DNA of 64,000 nucleotides from Vombatus ursinus (Eukaryota; Chordata; Mammalia; Diprotodontia; Vombatidae). The number at the start of each line of letters is the position of its first letter. The stretch's first letter is position 1. Positions 31,091 through 41,879 of this stretch are shown here, in pieces. A model generated the notes under the pieces. The model worked only from the letters and a program-made list of their open reading frames with translations. It did no database searches and was not told where the DNA came from. The DNA lies in the NCBI RefSeq assembly GCF_900497805.2, contig NW_020954713.1, positions 6,211,333-6,275,332 on the forward strand, read 5' to 3'. The translations under genes were made by a program, and so were the position numbers.

Positions 31091-31184
31091 TTTTCATTTC
31101 TCATATACATGCCCCTAGTCTTTGTAAAATGCTAATTGTGTTCCTGTAGAAATGGATGAATGGACAGATGGACAAATTAATGAA

Positions 31185-31310
31185 GGAATGAATAGATGAA
31201 ATATGTAACAGTGTAAAATTCTATGCTGAATATTAGGTGTATAAACACAAAAATTAAGCTAGTCACTGATCTAAAGGAGCTTACATTCCAGTTGAGGAAA
31301 CCTCACATAT
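31185..31310 (-). repeat. L2 LINE, 3' end (decayed)
   Basis: 'attctatgctgaatattagg' and 'ctgatctaaaggagcttaca'. Confidence 0.5.
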
Positions 31311-31440
31311 TGAGGAATGGTATCCAGGGAGAACCTTCCTTGTGAAGTGGCTTGACTTCCTTCCAGGACTGAAGCAAGATGAATGTGCTTTTTCTCATGG
31401 CCAGAGACTGAGGAAATTTTGGAATGTGTGTGGTGAATGA

Positions 31441-31670
31441 GGATGCTATGATTCAGGCTCTGGAAAGCTTGGATTCACTTCCTTCTCTTATTCCTACCTC
31501 ACCTGCAGAGCTATTGTAAGCCAGGATGCTATGATACAGACTGGGGATGCATTAGTTAATTTGCTTCCCCATCTCCTCTCCAGGGCTGTTGTGAGCCAAA
31601 ACATCAGGAAACAGACCCAGGACAGTTTGAGCTAATTTTACTCCCAGGCAGATTAACCTGAGAACCAGAT
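31441..31670. repeat. Diverged tandem array, about 80-bp unit, three copies
   Basis: GGATGCTATGATTCAG (31441) and GGATGCTATGATACAG (31524) start units ending 'ctattgtaagcca' and 'ctgttgtgagcca'. A weaker third unit starts near 31598. Periods are about 83 and 74 bp. Confidence 0.5.
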
Positions 31671-31959
31671 GTGAACCCTTTGAGTGAGAAGTACATAAGG
31701 ATATCTCAATGGATTGAGGAAGAAGTTTCTGAGAGACACAGAATCTTCTTGTGGTCTGCTTTATCTTCATGGGATGTTTTACTTGGGGATTACCAAGCAT
31801 GTTTTTTTTTTTACTAAAGTAACTATATAAACCCAAAGTTTAGGTTCAAAAGTTGTCTCAGGCACCAAATGTCTAGCCCCTTCTGAGACAACTTGGAAAA
31901 TGAGGCAGGGTGAGGATGAAAGGAAAAGCTTAGAAGCTAAGATTCCTACCCTACTGGCA
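31671..31959. other. Unassigned sequence
   Basis: No family recognised. Confidence 0.3.
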
Positions 31960-32215
31960 GCCAGATGACCCAGGGTATAAAGCATTGTACCTCAATTCAA
32001 GATCTGAGTTCAAATTTAGGCTCTGATACTTACTAGCTATGTGAGCCTGGGCAAGTCACTGTAAAATGAAGATAATAATAAAATGAGGATAATAATAATA
32101 CCTCACAGGGTTGTTGTGAGGATAAAATGAGATAATATTTGTGAAAGTATTTTGCATAGTTCTTGGTATATAATAAGTGCTTAATAAATGCTTGGTTCCT
32201 TCCTACTAGTGCTCT
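31960..32215 (+). repeat. MIR-type SINE with L2-like tail
   Basis: Head 'cagccagatgacccagggta', 'cctgggcaagtcactgtaaa', 'cctcacagggttgttgtgag', tail 'gtgcttaataaatgcttgg'. Confidence 0.8.
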
Positions 32216-32592
32216 CCTTTATATGTAGCCACTTTTCATTTATTCTCCTTATGTTTATTCTCATTATTATTCATTGAATATATACTTACATATTTAGTTG
32301 TCTCCCAATTAGAACCTTCTTTTGCTGCTCAGTGTTATCTTTTTTTTTTAAATTAAAGGGGTTTTCTAATGAACAGAAATCTATTTTCTTTCTCTCCCAC
32401 TCCCATTTCATTAAAAACAAAAACAAATTGCCTGCAACAAATATGTGCTCAAGCAAGTCGGAAAGTAAGCTCTCTGTTAAAATCCAGACTCCTTGTGAAC
32501 AGAAATCACTTCACTTTTTGTTATCTGTGTCCTAATCACCTAGGACAGTGCACATCACATAGAGCACAACAAATGCTTATTGATTGATTGAT
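32216..32592 (+). repeat. L2 3' region, split by an L1 3' piece
   Basis: Ends 'ctaggacagtgcacatcaca', 'acaaatgcttattgattgat'. A minus-strand L1 3' UTR-like segment at about 32335-32465 ('ctttctctcccactcccatt', 'caacaaatatgtgctcaagc') interrupts it. Confidence 0.6.
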
Positions 32593-32621
32593 ATAGAGAG
32601 AGTAAAACAGGGAGAATCATA

Positions 32622-32805
32622 GTGGATAGAGTTCTGACCTCAAAGCCAGGAAGACCTGGGATCAAGTCCTGCTCCTGATCCATACAGGCTTTGTAACTCT
32701 GGGTAAATCATTTAATGTCTCAGAGAGCTAGACAACTCTAATATTAAACATTGAAGAGAAGGTGCCTTGATTCATTACCTGCATTGATAGAATTGGATCA
32801 AAACT
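32622..32805 (+). repeat. WSINE-like tRNA-headed SINE
   Basis: 'gaatcatagtggatagagtt', 'caagtcctgctcctgatcca', 'agagagctagacaactctaa', 'ctgcattgatagaattgg'. Confidence 0.7.
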
Positions 32806-33069
32806 AGGGTTTTTTTTCAATTTGTTTTTTCTTGATTGCACACTCATTAGCTTCAGATATATCAATTGCTTTCCTAAATAATAGGGCCCAGGACAGAAAG
32901 AGAAATGCAAACTCCTTGGCACCAAGCCCAATTTACACAAAGGCAAAGGTAACCTAGCTGCTGAGAAATGTTGTTTGTATCTAAGTGCTATCCCAATAAT
33001 TAGACTTTGGAAATATTACAGGGTATCATTTAATGTATCTCTCCACTCTTTTATTCATCTTTCAGATGC
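32806..33069. other. Unique sequence, nothing recognised
   Basis: No gene or repeat supported. Confidence 0.35.
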
Positions 33070-33330
33070 TAGAGTCTTCTCTCTATAATTATCTCCAACT
33101 TACTCTACCTATATCTTGTTTGGATTTAGTCTCTCCTAGAATGTTGTCTCTCCCTTGAGAGTTCCTTGAGAGTAGGGACTTCTTGTTGTTGTTGTTGATG
33201 ATGATGATGACAACAATGATAATGAGATGATATTGCTCATTTTATTTCTTTTCTTGAACCCATAATGTTTAACTCAGTGCCTGGAACATAGTAGACATTT
33301 AATAAGTGCTTTTTGACTTGACTTGACTTT
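33070..33330 (+). repeat. L2 3' end with internal (TTG)n(ATG)n
   Basis: 'gagttccttgagagtaggga', then a TTG/ATG run at 33184-33210, then 'cagtgcctggaacatagtag', 'aataagtgctttttgacttg'. The microsatellite sits where L2 copies usually have a T-rich stretch. Confidence 0.75.
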
Positions 33331-33930
33331 ATTCCTATAGACATAGCCTGGCAGATCATGGCTCCATTCTGGAGCCTCATTAGCTTTCTCTGGGATCATT
33401 GGGAAACTCCACTGAGACTCATTAAGGAAACAGATCAAGTCCCAGAATGCAGTGTGGTACACCAGATGCTCAAAATCAGGTATTGAGCCTCCAAAGAGCC
33501 AGGCTGGGTGAAATTAAACATGCTATGCAATTAAATGAGCCAAACTCAATTTTTCTTTGCCATGGCTTTCAATAATGAAATTTTGCAGAGATTATAATTT
33601 TAAATGTAATTTAGCACCCTATTACTATGTTGAATGTGATTTCCTTCTCTTAAAATAGATTAGCCAAGAAGACTTTGTTCTGTTATAAATCAATGTTTGT
33701 AACTGGATGATGCACAGGGGCAAACCCTCAAAAGCAGCCTTCTACTGCCAAATCCCTTGGTGGATGCAAATATCTTAGAAAGGAGCCACCTGTAAATTAA
33801 GATGGCAGCTTGCCCTGCATGATTTCCTACTCTGCCTTGCAGTGAAATCATGGCAAGAATCATCAACCATAGAAGATTGGAAGCCACCAACACCAGATTT
33901 TTTTAAAAAGCAATTACCTTCTATGTATGT
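33331..33930. other. Unique block, candidate conserved noncoding element
   Basis: 33500-33690 is AT-rich, repeat-free and homeodomain-site-like (GCAATTAAATGAGCC, TTATAATTTTAAATG). No coding frame. Confidence 0.4.
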
Positions 33931-34110
33931 TCAAAGCAAAATGCATTTATTGAGCACCTACTAAGCATTGGTATCTAGCACAGCACTTCACACTAGCAGG
34001 TGCTCAATAAATGCTCATTGATTGATCGATTGATTGAAAGTCTTTGTGCTAAGATGAAATAATCCCTTCCTTATGAAGTTTACATTCTATAATACTTCAA
34101 GGCCTAGGAT
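33931..34110. repeat. Two opposed L2 3' ends
   Basis: 'gcatttattgagcacctact' (minus) directly joins 'gtgctcaataaatgctcatt' (plus, with a GATT run), then 'tttgtgctaagatgaaataa' (minus again). Confidence 0.6.
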
Positions 34111-34489
34111 TACATAGATAAACTAACATGAAATATTTTGGGGGCCAAACCTACAATTTTGTTGGTATGGAAAACCCCCAGTGAGAAGACAACATCTACC
34201 ATCTCCTCTGAAACTTAAGAATGGTTGAGTTGACTGAGTCATTGAAAGGACTCTATCCACTGCACCATCTCGCTGCTATTTAGTTTTTTGAAGGTCACCA
34301 GGGCAGTTCAAAAAACACATTCTCCTGATGTACTTCACCTGGGCCAGATGACTAACTCGTTGTGAGTTTCCTTACTGATCTTGGGCTGAGTTTCTATGCT
34401 AACCAGCTTCTTCCAGTTGTACACAGTGCAGAGATTATTCTTCATAGCAAAAGAAACAAACATGAAATAAAAATATTTCTCCCTTATTG
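34111..34489. other. Mostly unique sequence
   Basis: A possible SINE head remnant 'ctatccactgcaccatctcg' lies at 34253-34274. Nothing else recognised. Confidence 0.35.
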
Positions 34490-35035
34490 CTGTCAACTTT
34501 TATCATTGTTCCATCTACTCTGAGCAGAAGCCCTTTCCTTTCTTGTGCTGCCTTCTCCTATTAGAAATGAAGCTCCTTCTCATGATAAGAAGTGCTATCT
34601 GCATCCAGAGAAAGAATTGATAGAGCCTGAATGCAGATCAAAGCATACTATTTTTCACTTTCTTTAATTTTTACATTTTTTTGGAGGGGGGCAGAATTGT
34701 GTCTTCTTTCACAACATGACTAATATGGAAATATTTTGCGTGATTATACATGTATAACCTATATCAAATTGCTTACCATCTCGGGGAGGAGAGAAGGAGG
34801 GACAGAATTTGTAACTCAAAAATTTTTTAAATGAATGTTAAAAATTATTTTTATATGTAATTGGAAAAAATAAAATATTACTAAAGAAAGAGAAAAAGAA
34901 ACATACCTCCTTAATAACAGGGACTGTTTTGCTTTTTATATTTTTATTCCCAACACAAAGCATAACACCTGACATATAAGTGGTTAATAAATGCTTTTTT
35001 TCATTTATTTTCCTTGATCTCAAATTAGCTTTTTT
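34490..35035 (+). repeat. L2 3' region, split by L1
   Basis: Left 'agcagaagccctttcctttc' to 'atgaagctccttct'. Right 'taacagggactgttttgctt', 'cacctgacatataagtggtt', 'aataaatgctttttttcatt'. Confidence 0.65.
34580..34898 (+). repeat. L1 3' end, heavily 5'-truncated
   Basis: 'aatgcagatcaaagcatact', 'ttcacaacatgactaatatg', 'tgtataacctatatcaaatt', 'tatgtaattggaaaaaataa', then an A-rich tail. This is the typical marsupial L1 3' UTR. A short CTCCTT repeats on both flanks. Confidence 0.85.
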
Positions 35036-35289
35036 AAGAAGCCCTTGTTGGCCTTAGTATTCACCCTCAATAACAGGCTCATTTAGAGCTTTGCCTCATT
35101 TGACCCTATTTTAATAAAACTGTGTTAATATTTTGTATTTATCCTCTGTTACCTGTCCTAACTTTCATTTTCTATACTTTGAAATTTGTTTTTAAATTTC
35201 ATGTAATATCTATCTTAACAAATACACGAAATCAACTAAATATAGCTATGTCTACATGACATCTAAGAACATTTTGAAAAGAAAAAATT
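35036..35289. other. AT-rich unassigned sequence
   Basis: Nothing recognised. Confidence 0.3.
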
Positions 35290-36912
35290 GGTAAATGCTT
35301 TTCTATCTAATTTCTGTTATTGCTTATGTAGACTTTCCCTGCCCCTTTTTCCCCCCTGTTGTATGTCACTATTACAAATATTTATCGATGATGGATATAA
35401 TGTGGATGGAAGCAGTGTTGTAGAGTAGGAGTCATTCTGCGTAGTGAGTCATGGGCCTGGGTCATACCCCTTTCTCTTACTACAATCAGTCACCATTCCT
35501 GGAGTCATATAGGACTGACTGCCCTTGGAGATTTATACATCCCTTCTTCTGGGATGGTGTATATTCATGTAGATACAACATTTTCTCAGAAAAGGTAAAG
35601 ATCTAATGGGCAAATGGTCAGATGAAACTCATTATACAGTCCTTGGCTCTTATTACAGATATATACCTCCCCTTTCAAGGGGAATGTTCTTCCTTGGCAT
35701 CTTTCCATTTTCCCTTCTGGGGCAAAACAACTTTTCCTTCCTGCTTCCTACTCCCCTCCCCATTTCAGTCCCTGTGCTCAACTGTTTTCATCCTAAAGTT
35801 CCCTCTTATTGAGAGACTATAGGAATTATTGTCCCTTAACTGTCCATTTATGGATATGGCAGGGGTATATCACCCACTGGTCCCTGTCCTTTACCCCCCT
35901 TCTCCCCAATCATGCAATTTTCTACTCTGCCATTTCCTCCCACAAAATATATTGACTTGCTTATAGGGAGTCAGAAAATTTAGTCCTCAGAGTAATTATT
36001 CTATATTTACACCCTCATTTTTCATGATCCTTTATGTTCACCTTAAACATTTATATCATTCTCTACTTATTGCCCCCTCTTTGTTCTTTCTTTTATGACA
36101 TGGATCAATATTTCTTTATCTTTAGAAAAATAGCCCACAAATTTGAGAAAATTGATTCCATAATTTATTATTTTTTACTAATTGTACTTAATTACCTTTC
36201 CTGTGCTTCTGTTCCTGGAGCATTTGCAAGCTGAATGAACTATTCACCTCTGGGTTTGGTTTGGTTTTGAAGAAATGCCTCTAATGTTTAGTCTTTTGTT
36301 GTCATTGAATATAATTGTTTTCCACTGATGATTAGGCTAAGGTTTGCAGGATATATTATTTTGGGTTACAGTTTGGGTACCTTTGCTCCTTTGCAATATA
36401 CTATTCCATTCTCTCCAGTGATTCTCATGAATGTGAAATTATCCTATTTTTTTTTAAATCTCCTTTCCTTTGTATTTGAGGGTCTTTCTCCTGGTTGCTT
36501 ACAAAGTTTGAAAATTTTCATTGGAAATATTAAGTTTAGCTATTACATATGTCTGAGTTTGAAGGATAGGTTATAAATATGGACTTTTTTTCCAATTATG
36601 GTTGGTGTTTTTTGTTATTTTCTTTTCTATTTTTTGATCATATTCAGAAGTTCTAGAAAGGTTGCTTTTTGTTTATATTATTTCTTTCATTATGATATAT
36701 TGGAGGGTTTTTGTCATGTTCTTCTTGGAGACATATAAGGCTCAAGTCATCTCTGTACATCTTTCAAGATCAATCACTCTGGCTTTGCATATTTCAAATG
36801 TTCTTGTGATTGTGCTATTTTCTTCTTCTCTTTTGCCAAACTTTCTCCCACCTCAGCATTTATTTTCCAAATATTTCCTTAATAGTTTCTACTTCTTTCA
36901 AACAACCAATCA
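35290..36912 (-). repeat. Old half-L1/L1, ORF1 region and 3' part
   Basis: Reverse-strand reading near 36900-36600 resembles a decayed ORF1 coiled coil. 'tatattattttgggttacag' near 36350 is the complement of the segment that follows ORF1 in the HAL1 copy at 40200. Many breaks; no frame survives. Identification rests on order and partial similarity, so it is moderate. Confidence 0.5.
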
Positions 36913-36914
36913 AA

Positions 36915-37455
36915 AGCACACTTAATAAACATCAACTATGTGCCAGCAACTGTGTTGGATGTTGGGATGGATCCTAGGACAAAAAAAAGGGAAACAATCC
37001 CTACTCTCAGGGTTCTTACATTCTATTAGGGGACACAGCATATACATGTATAAGTATAGGCAGAATACATCTACACAAAGGAAATATGAAGTAGTTTAAT
37101 ACAAGGTAGTTATATATGTAACATATGAGTGAGGAAAGAAAGTCTTCCAGATACTGAGAACAACCACTACAGAGTTGTGGAGATAGGAGATGGAAAGTCA
37201 TCTGTGAGGAACAGAGGATACAGATTTTGAATGGACAATAGTGTTGAATTGAAGGCTAATGCATAATGAAACGAGAAAGATAGGTTACTGATGAGTTGTA
37301 AAAGGCTTTAAAAGACAAACAGAAGCCATAAATTTTATCTTAAAGGCAATTGGGAGTACCTGAAGTTTACTGAGTAGAGAAGTTATATGATCATATCCAG
37401 GCATAACATAAATCATTTTGGCAGCTATACTGAGGATGGACTGGAGAACTTTTCT
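36915..37455 (-). repeat. L2 LINE nested in the old L1
   Basis: 'acatcaactatgtgccagca', 'tactctcagggttcttacat', 'aggcaattgggagtacctga', 'agctatactgaggatggact'. Confidence 0.75.
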
Positions 37456-37984
37456 GCCATAAGATCAATTTCCTACTTATTTGTTTGTATTTATTAACTC
37501 TGGGTTGTGTTCTAATTTATTCCTAATACCTTCCTATAAAAGTTTTTCTTTTCTCTTGAAACATTCTGGAGTTTCTTGTTTTTGTCCTATCATATCTAGG
37601 GAGTCCTTAGGGTTCTCTCTTTCATTGGGTAACTTTAGTCCATTTTCCTTCATGTAATATTTGTTCAAATGGCTTTATTTTCTTCTTGAACTTTCAATTA
37701 TTCTTTCTTCTGTCATTACTACCCTCTGCTGACTTATCTCCATGTGAGCCAGGTTTTTCTTTAACCTTTCTCTGGATCTTTTGGTGCTTCAGCTTTTCTC
37801 TTGTATTGCTTGACACTTGCTTCTAGTAATCTACCCCCTTAAGTTCCACCCCATTCTGCTGTGTAGACTAACAAGACTGAACTTCTGGGTAAACTCAGTC
37901 TCATCAAATTGTGAGATAAGAGTATTGGCTGAACTAGATCCATTCCCTGAGTAATCTTGGGGTGGGTAGAGACAAAGGGAGACT
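37456..37984 (-). repeat. Old half-L1/L1, 5' part
   Basis: Continuation of 35290-36912 on the far side of the L2. The reverse strand is A/G-rich with ORF1-coil-like codons. Assigned mainly by position and composition. Confidence 0.4.
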
Positions 37985-38200
37985 GGAAGGAAGAAAACAT
38001 TTAGTATGTACCTTCTATGTTACCAGAATGCTACTAAGTACTGGTGATACAAAAAAGGCAAGAAGAAAGACAATTTTTGCCCACTGGAAGCCTTATATTC
38101 TAATAGGGAGAAATAACACAAAAAAGGTACTGAAAAGCAGAATGAGCAAAGTGAGCATAAAGCTATCTAGTGCAGTGGCAGGATGTTGAATTCTGGAAGC
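37985..38200 (-). repeat. L2 LINE, 3' end
   Basis: 'gtaccttctatgttaccaga', 'actggtgatacaaaaaaggc', 'ttctaatagggagaaataac'. Confidence 0.7.
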
Positions 38201-38424
38201 CAAGAACAGAACCAGGAGGGGAACCAAGGCTGTCCTGGGCCCCTCTACAAAAGAGAAGTTTCAGAAAGAATGCACCAATGGTAAGAGTCATGTCAGAGTG
38301 TCATATTCTGATACTCCAGTGTCAGGGACATGGTTTTTGAAGTCCAGAAGTCAGGAAAAAAGCCAGGCATTGAGATCAGCTGGTCTTTGGGAGTTCCTAA
38401 AAACTGCAGTTACAGAGTAATCCA
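38201..38424. other. Unassigned, probably old L1 5' region
   Basis: Lies between the L2 above and the start of the HAL1. Probably part of the split minus-strand element. Confidence 0.3.
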
Positions 38425-39437
38425 GGGTGGAGCCAAGATGGCAGAGTAAAAGCAGTGACTTGCTTGAGCTCTCCCCCAAACACTTCCAAATACCTCTAAA
38501 AATAGCTCTAAACAAATTCTAGAGCAGCAGAACCCACAAAAAGAAAGAGTGAAACAAATTTTCAGACCAAGACAACCTGGATGGTTGATGGGAAAGGTCT
38601 ATTGCACCAGGCTAGGAGAAGAGCGTAGTTCAGCATGGGCATGCAGGCAAAAACCAGGCCTCAGTGAACCTGGAGCAGGCCTCAGGGGACTACATTATGA
38701 GCAGCCATGGGCAGTTTCCAGACTTCTCAACCCACAAACACCAAAGACAACTTAGAAGGTCAGTAGGAAAGATCTGTGACCTCGGTGAGAGAGAAGTTTG
38801 GTCACAGCTCCAGGCCAGCGCAGCCCAGGGCAGTGGCTGCTTCCAGAGCTCTCAGCCCATAGACAGAAAGGGGAATCAAGTGGCTAATCAGAGAGGGATT
38901 GAAGGGATCTCATTGCTGGTAGTGAGGTCAGAATCTTTTGCTTTGCCTGTGCTTGTATTTGGGTCATAGTTCTGGGTGGTGGTCTTGGGGCAAGGGGGAG
39001 AGCTTGCATTGGGGAGCTTGTGGTGGCTGTGGAGAGGGAATCCTCCTCACAGTTCCAAGGCAGAAAAGAGTGCTTGTGGCCACTCATAGACCAGAGCACA
39101 GGCTAGAAAATGAGTAAACACCTCACCCTTGATCATACCACCTTAGAAGAACTGAAAATTTATAGGTCCCTAGAAGTATCTCTAAAAACAATTGCACAAA
39201 ACTCCTGAAGCTTGGGACAGTACACTCTCCATACTGGAAGTAGAGACCTACCTTAACAAAGATTTTAAAACTCAAATAATTGGCTGGGAACATGAGCAAA
39301 CTGCACAAAAATAGTTAGACCTTAGAATCTTTCTTTGACAACAAAGAAGATCAAAATATACAACCAGAAAAAGACAACAAAGTCAAAGCTCCTACATCCA
39401 AAGCCTCCAAGAAAAATACAAATCAGTCCCAGGTTTG

Positions 39438-40179
39438 GAAGAGCTCAAAAATGATTTTGAGAAGCAAATAAGAGAAGTAGAGGAAAAATTGGGAAGACAA
39501 ATGAGAGTGATGCAAGAAAATCATGAAAAACAAGTCAACAGCTTGCTAAAGGAGACCCCAAAAAATTGAAGAAAATAACACTTTAAAAATAGCCTAATCC
39601 AAATGGCAAAAGAGGTCCAAAAAGCCAATGAGGGGAAGAATGCCTTAAAAAGCAGAATTGGACAAATGGAAAAGGAAGTCCAATAGCTCACTGAAGAAAA
39701 TATTTCCTTAAAAATTAGAATGGAGCAAATGGAAGCTAGTGACTTCATGAGAAATCAAGACATTGAAAAACAAAACTAAAAGAATGAAAAAATAGAAGAC
39801 AATGTGAAATATCTCATTGGAAAAATGACTGACCTGGAAAATAGATCCAGGAGAGATAATTTAAAAATTATTGGACTATCTGAAAGCCATAATCAAAAAA
39901 AAGAGCCTAGACATCATCTTTCAAGAAGTTATCAAAGAAAACTACCCTGATATTGTAGAACCAGAAGGTAAAACAGAAATGGAAATAATCCACCAATCAC
40001 CTCCTGAAAGAGATCCCCAAGGGAAAACTCCTAGGAATATTGTAGCCAAATTCCAGAGTTCCCAAGTGAAGGAGACAATGTTGCAAGCAGGCAGAAAAAA
40101 ACAATTCAAGTATTGTGGAAACACAATCAGGGTAACACAAGGTTTAGCAGCTTCTACATTAAGGGACAGGAGGACTTGA
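39438..40179 (+). pseudogene. L1-type ORF1 remnant of the HAL1
   Basis: Encodes a trimeric RNA-binding chaperone in intact L1/HAL1. Here the coil is readable at 39438-39570, ending at a stop (ETPKN*). The later open part at 39871-40179 (102 codons) holds the end of the RRM and the C-terminal domain, ending STLRDRRT, comparable with ETLQARR in L1 ORF1p. Frame-disrupting changes lie between the two. Not a host gene. Confidence 0.8.
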
Positions 40180-40513
40180 AATATAATATTCCAGAGGTCA
40201 AAGGAGATAGGATTACAGCCAAAAATCACCTACCCAGCAAAACTGAGTATAATCAACCCTTCAGGGGGAAAAATGGACATTCAGTGAAACAGAGCACTTT
40301 CAAGCATTCTTGATGAAAAGACCAGAGCTGAATAGAAAATTCAACTTTCAAATACAAGACTCAAGAGAAGCATGAAAAAATAAACAGGAAAGAGAAATCA
40401 TAAAGAACTTATTAAGGTTGAATTGTTAACATTCCTTCATGGAAAGATGATATGTGTAACTCATGACACCTTTGTCAGTATTAGGGTAGCTGGGGGGGAA
40501 ATTATATGTATGT

Positions 40514-40588
<75 letters not shown>
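40514..40588. repeat. (GATA)n microsatellite in HAL1
   Basis: About 18 uninterrupted GATA units within the HAL1 3' region. Confidence 0.95.
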
Positions 40589-41198
40589 TAGGGCACAGGG
40601 TAAGTAGAAGATGAAGAGGTGATATATGGAGAATAAAATTAAGGAGTGAAAGAGGATTATACTGGGAGAAGGAGAAAGGGAGAAGTAGAATGGGGTAAAT
40701 TATCTCACATAAAACAGACAAGAAAAGGCTTTTACAGTATAGGGGAAGTGGGCAAAAGTGAGAGGGAATGAGTGAATCTTATCCTCATCAGATTAAGCTT
40801 AAGGAAGGAATAACATACACACTTAATTGGGTACAGAAATCTATCTTACCCTACAGGAAAATAAGGAGAAAGGGGATAAGAGAGCAGGGAGATGATAGGA
40901 GGGAGGGCAGATTAGGGGAGGGGGTAATCAGAAGCAAACACTTCTGAGGAAGGACAGGGTTAAAAAAGAGAATAGAATAAATGGGGGGCAGGATAGGATA
41001 AAGGGAGATATAGTTAGTTTTTCATAACATGACTACTATGGAATTGTTTTACATGACTATGCATGCATAACCTGTATCAAGTTTCTTGCCTTCTCAATGA
41101 GGATGGGTGGGGAGAGAGGAAGGGAGAAAATTTGGAACCCAAAGCTTTAAAAACAAATGTTAAAAATTGTTTTCACATGCAACTGGGAAATAAAATAT

Positions 41199-41436
41199 AC
41201 AGGCAATGGGATATAAAAATCTATCCTGCCCTACAGGAAAATAGAAGGAAAAGGGGATAAGAGAAGGCAGGGGAAAGAGAAGGGAGGATTAGGGGAAGGG
41301 GTATTCAGAAAGGATGCCATCTTGGGGTGGGGGGAGGGATGAAATGAAGAGTAAATTTGCAATTCAAAATCTTGTGGAAGTGGATGTTGAAAACTAAAAA
41401 TAAATTAATTAATAAAAATAAAATAAAAACTATAGT
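41199..41436 (+). repeat. Second L1/HAL1 3' tail
   Basis: Repeats the 3' UTR: 'aaatctatcctgccctacag', 'aaggggataagagaaggcag', 'aggggaaggggtattcagaa' match 40843-40935. It ends 'tggatgttgaaaactaaaaa' and an AT-rich tail. It is either a separate 5'-truncated insertion or a doubled tail. Confidence 0.75.
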
Positions 41437-41740
41437 TCCAGCTCTCTTTACCTCAGCCATGATACAATATTCCCTTCTAGCCTGTGTCTTCAAAGTCTTA
41501 GAATCAGAAACCCACCAACTTGTTTGTACTCACTGTAGAGCTGCAGTTTTTAAAGTCCATTCATGTTAACTCATGAGGTTTTGTTTTAATCTTTTGCAGG
41601 GTCTGTCTTCTTATCTTGTGTGTCCTGCTAAAATCATCCTGCATCTGGAGCATAATTCCTTTCTTTTGAGGTTTTAAGATTGGAGAAGCTTACAGAAAGC
41701 TACTATTCTGCTATCTTGCTGGTTTTAGGATTCTCAGATA
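41437..41740 (-). repeat. 5' end of an old L1/half-L1
   Basis: Minus-strand reading starts CCAGCAAGATAGCAGAATAG, a variant of the L1-type 5' end. Probably the start of the split element 35290-37984. Confidence 0.5.
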
Positions 41741-41765
41741 TATTTGTCTCTCAATACACTGAAAC

Positions 41766-41818
41766 CTCTCTCTCTATCTCTCTCTGTCTCTCTCTGTCTG
41801 TCTCTCTGTCTCTCTCAA
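41766..41818. repeat. (CTCT/GTCT)n microsatellite
   Basis: Pyrimidine-rich repeat, slightly degenerate. Confidence 0.9.
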
Positions 41819-41879
41819 TTTTTTTCAAATTAACTTCTAACCACACCTTCCTACCTTTAGTGATTATGGTTTAATTATT

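Larger units (their letters stand above)
38425..41198 (+). repeat. HAL1 (half-L1) LINE, near full length
   Basis: Starts GGGTGGAGCCAAGATGGCAG, an L1-type 5' end. ORF1 follows: a coiled coil (EELKNDFEKQIREVEEK at 39438) and, at 39871-40179, an RRM end plus C-terminal domain (RNIVAKFQSSQVKE, KQFKYCGNTIRV). No endonuclease or RT follows: ORF1 leads directly into the 3' region ('ctacccagcaaaactgagta', 'gaacttattaaggttgaatt', 'cataacatgactactatgga') and ends 'caactgggaaataaaata'. About 2.8 kb, including a GATA microsatellite at 40514-40588. ORF1 has several stops, so the copy is dead. Confidence 0.85.

Noticed and set aside
31800-31960. Possible LTR promoter (ACTATATAAACCC)
   Set aside because: A single TATA-like word without TG...CA ends, a poly(A) signal context or a duplicated target; not supported.
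39871-40179. 102-codon frame as a possible host gene
   Set aside because: Recognised as the ORF1 C-terminal domain of a HAL1 element.
40514-40588. Regular array considered as CRISPR-like
   Set aside because: Plain GATA microsatellite without spacers, in a vertebrate genome.
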